Assembly (NCBI GenBank): GCA_001298555.1
Contig: LJCW01000043.1
Coordinates: 1-64,000 of the forward strand
Length of the DNA: 64,000 nt
Source: Actinobacteria bacterium OV450
GTDB lineage: Bacteria > Actinomycetota > Actinomycetes > Streptomycetales > Streptomycetaceae
Reading direction: 5' to 3'
Positions 16,406 through 23,112 of the stretch are shown here, in pieces. The position numbers were made by a program, and so were the translations under genes. Position 1 is the first letter of the stretch. The number at the start of each line of letters is the position of its first letter. The notes under the pieces were generated by a model that made no database searches, had not been told where the DNA came from, and saw only the letters and a list, made by a program, of their open reading frames with translations.

Positions 16406-16612
16406 TCAGTGCAGGGCCAGCCAGGTGACGCCCGCCGCGGTGGCCGCGGCTGCGCCGGCGAGGGCGGCCGGTCGGGAGCGGCGCAAGGTGTACCCGACGA
16501 GCAGGGCGGTGAGGGCCACGGCCACCGTGCCGATGACACCCCGCAACACCCCGTGGCCGTAGCCGAATTCCTCGAAGTGCCGCACGAGCCACACCAGCCA
16601 GACCAGCCTCAT
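16406..16612 (-). CDS. Small two-span membrane protein
   Basis: This 68-residue product begins MRLVWLVWLVRHFEEFGYG and has a second and third hydrophobic stretch (GVIGTVAVALTALLVGY and AALAGAAAATAAGVTWLAL). It is therefore a small integral membrane protein with Arg residues in the connecting loop. GGAGGGGG lies about 4 bases before the ATG. Codon use is Streptomyces-like. It sits between the pirin gene and the repeat tract, 122 bases from the pirin stop on the same strand. No family was recognised. Confidence 0.6.
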   Translation of the reverse strand: MRLVWLVWLVRHFEEFGYGHGVLRGVIGTVAVALTALLVGYTLRRSRPAALAGAAAATAAGVTWLALH

Positions 16613-16734
16613 GACGCCCCCTCCGTGCCCCTGTATGACGCGAAGATCGTAGCTACGTGCCCGAAATGCCACCGGGGGCACCCGCCGGAAGCCGGCGCGG
16701 TGCCCCCCGTCGTGGTCGGGTCCGGCGACCGGGA

Positions 16735-17634
16735 TCAGTCCTCGTAGCGGCCCAGGCGGTCCGCCGCGTAGTCGTCGAAGGCCTGGTCGATCTCCTCGGC
16801 GGTGTTCATCACGAACGGGCCGGCACGGAAGACCGGTTCGCCGATCGGCTCGCCCGTCAGGAAGAGCAGGTCGGCGCCGATCGGGCCGCCCTCGACGCGG
16901 ACCGTGCCGCCGTCGTCGGCGAGGACGGCCAGTTCCCCGTCGGCCAGCTCGCTCGCGGCGACCCTGCCGCTGCCCGACAGGACGTACACCGCCGCGTTGC
17001 GGCCCGCCGGCGCCGGGAGTTCCGCGCTCGCGCCGGGCGCGATCGAGGCGTGCACGACCGTCACCGGGACCTGCGTGTCGAACGGCCCGGTCACACCGAG
17101 CGCGGAGCCGGCGATGACCTTGAACCAGGAGCCGTCCAGGGTGCGGACCACCGGGATCTCCTGTGCCGTGTGGTTCTGGGTGCGCGGACGCAGCCCCTTG
17201 CGGGAGGCCGGCAGGTTCACCCAGATCTGGAGGTTGTGCTGCAGGCCCCCGGCCGTGCGGAAGGCGTCCGTCGGCTGGGCCGAGTGCACCACGCCCGCGC
17301 CCGCCGTCAGCCACTGCACCGCACCGGGCGGCACCACGCCGCGGCTGCCGGTGGAGTCCGCGTACTCGATGTCGCCCTCCAGGACGTACGCGATGGTCTC
17401 GAAGCCGCGGTGCGGGTGGTCGGGGGCGCCCTTGGGCTCGCCCGGGCCGAGGTCCACCGGGCCGACCTGGTCGACCATCAGGAAGGGGTCCAGCTGTGGG
17501 ATCCGCGGGGTGGGGAAGGGGCGGCGGACCGGGAAGCCCTCGCCCTCCAGCGTGTGCACCGGCTGCACCACGTCGGCCACCGATCGGAGCGCGGTGGCGG
17601 TGGCGGTGGCGGTGGCGGAACCCAGCGTGGTCAT
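16735..17634 (-). CDS. Pirin family protein (cupin)
   Basis: The 299-residue bicupin protein has the pirin signature: FLMVDQVGP, GAPDHPHRGFETIAYVLEG with the metal-binding His residues (about 75-80), and VQWLTAGAGVVHS. Bacterial pirins bind iron; some act as quercetin dioxygenases, others as redox-linked regulators. An (AT)-repeat stretch TATATATA at residues 7-14 is probably disordered. It is divergent from an FMN reductase across a third copy of the TetR-type operator, so it probably belongs to the same regulon. A second, only moderately similar pirin is encoded at 40997. Confidence 0.87.
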   Translation of the reverse strand: MTTLGSATATATATALRSVADVVQPVHTLEGEGFPVRRPFPTPRIPQLDPFLMVDQVGPVDLGPGEPKGAPDHPHRGFETIAYVLEGDIEYADSTGSRGVVPPGAVQWLTAGAGVVHSAQPTDAFRTAGGLQHNLQIWVNLPASRKGLRPRTQNHTAQEIPVVRTLDGSWFKVIAGSALGVTGPFDTQVPVTVVHASIAPGASAELPAPAGRNAAVYVLSGSGRVAASELADGELAVLADDGGTVRVEGGPIGADLLFLTGEPIGEPVFRAGPFVMNTAEEIDQAFDDYAADRLGRYED

Positions 17635-17688
17635 GATGCCTTCTCTCGTCGTTCGCGGTCGTCGCTCTCCAGCGGTGATGAGCTGTAA

Positions 17689-17713
17689 TGAACCATACAG
17701 TTCAGTTCAGTTC
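17689..17713. promoter_or_regulatory. TetR-type operator copy 3 in the pirin / FMN-reductase intergenic region
   Basis: T plus GAACCATACAGTTCAGTTCA (17690-17709) followed by GTTC gives three successive GTTCA-type half-sites after the TGAAC-N6 arm. It lies 55 bases upstream of the pirin ATG. TATGGT on the minus strand may be that gene's -10, with CTGACC about 18 bases further upstream. The rest of the 305-base gap (17635-17939) holds no gene; GGAAGGACAG before 17940 is the FMN-reductase ribosome site. Confidence 0.7.
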
Positions 17714-17939
17714 GAGGTCAGTTATACGGGAGGGACCGTCCCCGATCAAGTCCTGCGCACCGACCGGTCCGCCTCCCGCTCACCGGCCGGCCCGCCGACA
17801 GATGACAGATACGGCCGTCCGCCGTTGTCGGTGCGCCCCGTGCGCGGACAGACTCCTGCTCATTCACCGACGTTCAACTCGCAGGGGCATGCCGGGCACG
17901 GCATTCGCTGCGCATGTCACCTTCGCGGAAGGACAGTTC

Positions 17940-18518
17940 ATGCCCGAGCTCAAGATCCTGGCCATCTCCGGCAGCCTGCGCGGCGCCTCTTACAACAGCG
18001 CCCTCGTGCGTGCCGCCCAGAAGTTCGCCCCCGGTGACCTGGCCATCGAGATCTACGAGGGCCTGCGCGACATCCCGCCCTACGACACCGACCACGACGT
18101 CGACCCCGCGCCGGTCGCCGTGGCCGACCTGCGTCGCCGCATCGCCGAGGCGGACGGCCTCTTCATCGCCACCCCCGAGTACAACTACGGGATCCCCGGT
18201 GTCCTGAAGAACGCCCTGGACTGGGCGAGCCGCCCGGCCCTCGCCTCCTCGCTGACCGGCAAGCCGGTCGCCATCGCCGGTGCCGCGCCGACCAACTTCG
18301 GCACCGTCCGCGCCCAGCTCGCGCTGCGCCAGATGTTCCTGTGGACGGACTCCAAGGTCGTCGGCAAGCCGGAGCTGCAGATCTTCCGCGCCCACGAGCG
18401 CTTCGACGAGCACGGCAACCTGACGGACGAGACCACCGTCGAGATCCTCCAGCAGCTGCTCTCCGCGCTCGGTACGAAGATCCGCGAGACCCGCGCCATC
18501 GCCGAGGCCGGCCTCTGA
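17940..18518 (+). CDS. NAD(P)H-dependent FMN reductase / azoreductase-type flavoprotein
   Basis: The 192-residue protein has the flavodoxin-like NADPH-dependent FMN reductase fold. The FMN phosphate loop is ISGSLRGASYNSAL (residues about 9-22), and the signature TPEYNYGIPGVLKNALDW lies near residue 80. Family members reduce free FMN, quinones, azo dyes or chromate. A GGAAGG ribosome site supports the ATG at 17940. It is divergent from pirin across an operator identical to that of the nitrous-acid operon, so reduction of diazo, azo or quinone by-products is a reasonable inference. A hairpin terminator follows. Confidence 0.85.
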   Translation: MPELKILAISGSLRGASYNSALVRAAQKFAPGDLAIEIYEGLRDIPPYDTDHDVDPAPVAVADLRRRIAEADGLFIATPEYNYGIPGVLKNALDWASRPALASSLTGKPVAIAGAAPTNFGTVRAQLALRQMFLWTDSKVVGKPELQIFRAHERFDEHGNLTDETTVEILQQLLSALGTKIRETRAIAEAGL

Positions 18519-18587
18519 TCCGCAGCCGGTCCGTCCGCTGAAGCACCCCCGGGCCGGAGTCGCCAGCTCCTGCACGCTCCCCCCTCT

Positions 18588-18624
18588 CCGAAGGGCCGCT
18601 CACACCCCCGTAGCGGCCCTTCGG
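18588..18624 (+). terminator. Hairpin terminator after the FMN reductase
   Basis: A perfect 13-base stem, CCGAAGGGCCGCT (18588-18600) with 18612-18624, encloses an 11-base C-rich loop and is followed by TCATGC. It is 70 bases past the stop of the FMN reductase. Confidence 0.75.
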
Positions 18625-18790
18625 TCATGCCCGGATCAGGGCATGACCACGGCGGCTCCCGGGCGGCTCCCGGACGGCTCCCCGGCGGCTTCCGGGCGGC
18701 TTACGCCCCGGTCGCCCCGGTTTTCCGGGAGTTGACGAAGCCTTCGCGACACGGTGCGCGAACACCCCGGGCCCTTGCGAGGATCGCCCC

Positions 18791-19774
18791 ATGCGTGCAG
18801 CTTTCATCGAAGAACTGGGCCCCGCCGAGAACATCCGCTACGGCGACGTCGCCCCTCCGGCTCCCGGCCCCACGGACGTCCTGGTCGAGGTCGAGGCGGT
18901 GTCCGTCAACCCCGTGGACACCTTCGTCCGGTCCGGGCTCTTCCGCACCCCCGTCGAGTTCCCGTTCGTGATCGGCCGCGACCTGGTCGGCACGGTCGTG
19001 GCGGCCGGACCCGGCGCTCCCGGCTTCGCGCCCGGCGACCGCGTGTGGTGCAACAGCCTGGGCCACGGCGGCCGCCAGGGCTCCGCCGCCGAACTGGCCG
19101 TCGTCCCCGTCGACCGGCTCTACCGCCTGCCCGCCGCCGTGGACGCCGCCGAGGCCGTCGCCGTCGTGCACCCCGCCGGCACCGCCTACCTCGCCCTCTT
19201 CACCCACGGCCGCATCCGCCCCGGCGAGACCGTCCTCGTCGCCGGCGCCGCCGGGAACGTGGGCAGCGCCCTGATCGTCATGGCCGTCGAGGCGGGTGCC
19301 CGCGTCATCGCCACCGCCTCGGCGCGGGACGCGGGCCACTGCCTCGAGCTCGGCGCCGAGGCCGTCTTCGACTACAAGGACCCCGACCTCGACGACCGCA
19401 TACGCGAGTTCAGCCCCGGGGGCGTCGACGTCCACATCGACACCTCCGGGACGAACGACCTGGCCGGAGCCGTCGCCCTGCTCGCGCCCCGCGGCCGGAT
19501 CGTGCTCCTCGCCGGTGCCCGTTCCCAGCCCGTCCTGCCGGCCGGGCCGCTCTACATGAAGGACGGCTCCGTCGTCGGCTTCGTGATCTCGCACGCCACC
19601 TCGGCCGAACTTGCCGAGGCCGCCGGGGCGATCAACCGCCTGCTGGCCAACGGCAGGCTGCGCGCCCGCTCCATCGAGCGGGTCCCGCTGTCCGACGCGG
19701 CCCGTACGCACCGGCGCATCGAGGACGGCGAACTGCACGGCAGCCGCGTCGTCCTGCTGCCGAAGGAGTCCTGA
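18791..19774 (+). CDS. Zinc-independent MDR-family NADPH:quinone oxidoreductase
   Basis: The 327-residue medium-chain dehydrogenase/reductase has an N-terminal GroES-like domain (VSVNPVDTFVRSG, GRDLVGTVVAAG) and a Rossmann domain with VLVAGAAGNVGSALIVMAVEAGARV (about residues 150-175). The catalytic zinc ligands of alcohol dehydrogenases are absent, as in quinone oxidoreductases. It probably reduces quinones or enones with NADPH. It lies 273 bases after the FMN reductase and just before an MFS exporter, in what looks like a redox/toxic-compound protection group. The upstream gap contains GC-rich repeats of CGGCTCCC type and no operator copy. Confidence 0.83.
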   Translation: MRAAFIEELGPAENIRYGDVAPPAPGPTDVLVEVEAVSVNPVDTFVRSGLFRTPVEFPFVIGRDLVGTVVAAGPGAPGFAPGDRVWCNSLGHGGRQGSAAELAVVPVDRLYRLPAAVDAAEAVAVVHPAGTAYLALFTHGRIRPGETVLVAGAAGNVGSALIVMAVEAGARVIATASARDAGHCLELGAEAVFDYKDPDLDDRIREFSPGGVDVHIDTSGTNDLAGAVALLAPRGRIVLLAGARSQPVLPAGPLYMKDGSVVGFVISHATSAELAEAAGAINRLLANGRLRARSIERVPLSDAARTHRRIEDGELHGSRVVLLPKES

Positions 19775-19852
19775 CGCAGACCCCGCCGGCCGACCTGACG
19801 GACTGAGCCGGCGGCGCCCCCTGCCGCCGACAGCGACTGCCAGACTCGCCGC

Positions 19853-21337
19853 ATGGACGATTCCCCGGAGGCCCAGGCCCAGGCCCAGGCCGCCCCGCGC
19901 AGCACCTGGGTGCGGTTCGCGATCCTCGGCGCCGTGCAACTCCTGCTCAACGCCTCGGTGTCGGTGACCTTCGCCGCCGGCCCGGCCATGCAGCGGGAAC
20001 TCGGCCTGAGCCGGATCGACCTCATCCTCGACAGCGCCGCCTACGGCCTCGCCTTCAGCGGCCTGCTGCTGCTCGGCGGCCGGCTCACCGACCGGACGGG
20101 GCAGCGCCGGCTGTTCACCCGGGGCACGGCCCTGTTCGCCGTCGCCTCACTCGCCGCGGCGCTGGCCCCCAGCTCGCACACCGTCCTCGCCGCCCGCTTC
20201 CTCCAGGGCTGCGGAGCCGCCCTCGCCGCCCCGGCGGCCATGGCCCTCCTGCGGGTCGTCTTCCCCGAAGGCCGGGCCAGGGCCGCCGCCCTGGCCCGCT
20301 GGGGTCTGCTGGCCAGCCTCGGCGCCGCCGTCGGCATCGTCCTCAGCGGAGCGCTCGTCACCTGGCTGACCTGGCGGTGGAGCTTCGGTCTGCTCGCCGC
20401 CGCGGCCACGGCCGTACTGGCCCTGGCCCCCCGCTCGTTGCCGGCCGGGCCGGCCCCCGTACGGGTCCCCGTGGACCTCCTCGGCGCGGTGCTCGGCACG
20501 CTCGCGCTCTCCACCCTCGGCTACGGCCTCGTGATGGTCGGCCCGCACGGCTGGGCCGCCACCGAGGTGCTCGCCCCGCTCGCCCTCGGCGCGGTCCTGC
20601 TCGCCGTGTTCGTCGCCGCCCAACAGCGCGTCCGCGCACCCCTGCTGCCGCTCGCCTTCCTCGCCTCGCGCCGCCGGGCGACCGCCCTGGTCTGTGCGCT
20701 GCTCGGCCCGGCGATCGGTGCGAGCACCGCCTTCCTGCTGGCCCTCTACTTCCAGCAGGTGCGCGGCTATTCGGCCTTCCAGAACGCGCTGGCCTTCATC
20801 CCGTACAGCGCGATGCTGCTCGGCGTCGGCTTCCTGGCGGGGCGCATCGTCGCCCGCCACGGCGTCCGGGCCGTGGCGGTCGGCGGACTCGCCGTCATCG
20901 CCGCGGGGCTGTTCCTCATCGGCGGCGTGGGGCTGCGCGCGGGCTCGACCCCCTGCGTCCTGGCCGGGCTGGTCATCCTGTCGGCGGGGATCGGCACACT
21001 GATGTCCGCCGCGGTCGTGGGGGCCGTCAGCGGGGTCCCGGAGGAGCAGTCCGCGCTGGCCGGGGCGGTGGTCAACACGGCCATCCTGGCCGGTCCCACC
21101 ATCAGCCTCGCCCTGATCACCTCCGCCGCCGACGCCCGCACGGCCACCCTGCTGGCCGCCGGTGATCCGGCCGCCGCGACCGGCGGGTACGCGTTCGCCT
21201 TCGAGGGGGCCTGCGCGGTGTTCGTCCTGGCCATCGGCCTGGCCGGGTACGGGCTGGCGCCGGACCGCCGCCCGGTCCGCCGGGAGGGGCCGCGGACCGC
21301 CGAACGGCAGGCAGAACGCTCCTCCACTCCGGCCTGA
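19853..21337 (+). CDS. MFS drug-efflux-type transporter (DHA2-like)
   Basis: The 494-residue protein has about 14 hydrophobic segments and the MFS motif A variant GGRLTDRTGQRRLF (after the second span), the ARFLQGCGAALAAPAAMALL motif C-like region and a Pro/Arg-rich cytoplasmic tail. This is typical of proton-driven exporters of antibiotics or dyes in Streptomyces. It follows the quinone oxidoreductase by 78 bases. If the neighbouring locus makes a reactive nitrogen product, this gene is the natural exporter candidate. The substrate cannot be told from sequence. Confidence 0.83.
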   Translation: MDDSPEAQAQAQAAPRSTWVRFAILGAVQLLLNASVSVTFAAGPAMQRELGLSRIDLILDSAAYGLAFSGLLLLGGRLTDRTGQRRLFTRGTALFAVASLAAALAPSSHTVLAARFLQGCGAALAAPAAMALLRVVFPEGRARAAALARWGLLASLGAAVGIVLSGALVTWLTWRWSFGLLAAAATAVLALAPRSLPAGPAPVRVPVDLLGAVLGTLALSTLGYGLVMVGPHGWAATEVLAPLALGAVLLAVFVAAQQRVRAPLLPLAFLASRRRATALVCALLGPAIGASTAFLLALYFQQVRGYSAFQNALAFIPYSAMLLGVGFLAGRIVARHGVRAVAVGGLAVIAAGLFLIGGVGLRAGSTPCVLAGLVILSAGIGTLMSAAVVGAVSGVPEEQSALAGAVVNTAILAGPTISLALITSAADARTATLLAAGDPAAATGGYAFAFEGACAVFVLAIGLAGYGLAPDRRPVRREGPRTAERQAERSSTPA

Positions 21338-21580
21338 CCAAGGGGGGCAGGCCGGGGTGGAGGTCCCGGACCCGACAGTGGTCACTAAGGGTGATGCTGG
21401 CACGGGTGCAGCAAGCGGGGTGGCTGACGGAGTATGTGCAGGTAGGCGGGGTTTGATCAGTGGTTCTCGGTGTGTCTGGAGGGGGGCGCGGCTGCGTCTC
21501 CGGTTGCCGAATGTGACGGCGTGGCGGTGAGTGGACAGGGGCGAACCCCGTGCCCCCCGACTCTGAACAGGAGAGACATC

Positions 21581-22873
21581 TTGCACCGCATCACCCGCTA
21601 CACCCTCCCCGCCGCCCTCTGCGTGACGCTCCTCGGCGCGTCCCCCGGTCTGGCCGGTGCCGCCGACGCCCCCACCAAGGCGACCACTCCGGCGAAGAAG
21701 GCCGTCCCCGGCGCCGTGGCGCTGACCGCGCAGGTCGAGTCCCTGGGTGCCGCAGGCAGCCTGATCACCCCGGTCACCAACTTCCTCGGGGAGGTCCTGA
21801 GGTCACCGGACGGCAAGCTCCCGGAGGCGGACCTGGCCGCGCACAAGCAGAAGATCGAGGCGGCGCTCGCCGGCCTGAGGAAGACCTTCGCGGCGGCGGC
21901 CCCGGCGGCCCCCGAGGCCGCGGCCAAGCCGCCGGCGAACACGCCGATGACCCCGGTGGTGGCCCCGGTCGTGACCCCGGTGGTCCTGCCGAACGCACCG
22001 GCGGACGAGAACCCGGTGGACGAACCCCCGGCAGAGGCGGCCAAGCCCCCGGCCACCCCGGCCAAGCCTCCGGCGGAGGTCGTGAAGCCCCCGGCCCAGG
22101 TCGTGAAGCCCCCGGCCGAGGTCGTGAAGCCCCCCGCTGAGGCTGTGAAGCCCCCGGCCGAGGCTGTGAAGCCTCCGGTCGACGCCGTGAAGCCGCCCGC
22201 CGAGGCTGTGAAGCCCCCGACCGAGGCAGTCAAGCCGCCCGCGGAGGTCGTGAAGCCTCCGGTCGAGGTCGTGAAGCCCCCGGCCCAGGTCGTGAAGCCT
22301 CCCGCCGAGGCCGTGAAGCCGCCCGCGGAGGCCGTGAAGCCCCCCGCTGAGGCTGTGAAGCCGCCCACCGAGGCTGTGAAGCCTCCGGTGGACGCCGTGA
22401 AGCCGCCCGCGGAGGTCGTGAAGCCCCCGGCCCAGGTCGTGAAGCCCCCGGTCGAGGCCGTCAAGCCGCCCGCGGAAGCGGTGAAGCCCCCGGCGGAAGC
22501 CGTGAAGCCGCCCGCTGAGGCTGTGAAGCCGGTTGAAGCCGCGCAGCCGGCCGTGCCCCCGGCGGCAGTCGTGAAGCCTCCGGCCGAGGCCAAGCCCGTC
22601 ACGCTTCCGGCCGCCGTGCCGGCCGTGGCACCGGCCGGGACGAACCGGGCCGTGAACCGCGCCCGCCTGGACGCCGTGACCGCCGCCGTCGACCACCTCA
22701 AGGCCTCCGTCGACGAAGTCGCCAAGGCGGCCGGCCCCTGCAACTGCACGACCGACGCCAAGGCCAAGGCCACGAACGTCGTGGCCGACCTCGGGACCAC
22801 CGTGGTCGCCCTCTTCACCGGCCTCGGACTGCCCGGCATGCCCGCCGCCGCCCCCGCGGAACCGGCCGACTAG
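21581..22873 (+). CDS. Secreted protein with 22 KPP heptad repeats
   Basis: Translation most likely starts at TTG 21581, preceded 5 bases upstream by AGGAGAG. The 430-residue product opens with a signal peptide (HRITRYTLPAALCVTLLGASPGLAGAADA). A helical segment follows (about residues 48-110), then a Pro/Val linker, then 22 tandem heptads of consensus KPP-[AVT]-[EQD]-[AV]-V (about residues 162-315). A C-terminal helical domain of about 80 residues contains a CNC cysteine pair. The Pro/Lys/Glu repeat suggests an extended wall-spanning stalk or ligand-binding stem. No family was recognised. Repeats are nearly identical in DNA, so copy number probably varies between strains. Confidence 0.8.
   Translation: MHRITRYTLPAALCVTLLGASPGLAGAADAPTKATTPAKKAVPGAVALTAQVESLGAAGSLITPVTNFLGEVLRSPDGKLPEADLAAHKQKIEAALAGLRKTFAAAAPAAPEAAAKPPANTPMTPVVAPVVTPVVLPNAPADENPVDEPPAEAAKPPATPAKPPAEVVKPPAQVVKPPAEVVKPPAEAVKPPAEAVKPPVDAVKPPAEAVKPPTEAVKPPAEVVKPPVEVVKPPAQVVKPPAEAVKPPAEAVKPPAEAVKPPTEAVKPPVDAVKPPAEVVKPPAQVVKPPVEAVKPPAEAVKPPAEAVKPPAEAVKPVEAAQPAVPPAAVVKPPAEAKPVTLPAAVPAVAPAGTNRAVNRARLDAVTAAVDHLKASVDEVAKAAGPCNCTTDAKAKATNVVADLGTTVVALFTGLGLPGMPAAAPAEPAD
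22064..22525 (+). repeat. 21-base tandem repeat array encoding KPPAEVV-type heptads
   Basis: Twenty-two consecutive 21-base units encode KPPAEVV, KPPAQVV, KPPAEAV, KPPVDAV, KPPTEAV and similar heptads. Larger blocks recur: an order such as AEAV, TEAV, VDAV, AEVV, AQVV appears more than once. This suggests growth by duplication of multi-heptad blocks. The reading frame is kept throughout. Confidence 0.9.
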
Positions 22874-22933
22874 CGCCCCCGGCGCCGAGCCGGCCCGGCC
22901 GTCCCCCGCATCCGCGGAGGCGGCCCGGCCGGC

Positions 22934-22987
22934 GCCCCCGGTGCCGAGCCCCCGTCCGCCCCCGGCGCCGCCCCCGGCACCGGGGGC
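22934..22987 (+). terminator. Possible hairpin after the KPP-repeat gene
   Basis: A 12-base perfect stem, GCCCCCGGTGCC (22934-22945) with 22976-22987, encloses a 30-base GC-rich loop that can fold further. It lies 61 bases past the stop. The 240-base gap before the peptidase gene holds nothing else that I recognise. Confidence 0.4.
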
Positions 22988-23112
22988 GGACGGGCGACCT
23001 CGTACGACCCCTCCGTGCGACCGCGCGACCTCGCGGACACCCTTGACGCGCCCCGCCGCCCGGTGGACGCTCCCGGCTCTCGCACCAGAACGCTTGCAGC
23101 TGGGGGGCCGCC

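Noticed and set aside
22064-22525. CRISPR array at the 21-base repeats
   Set aside because: Repeats are contiguous, in frame and coding for KPP heptads, with no spacers.
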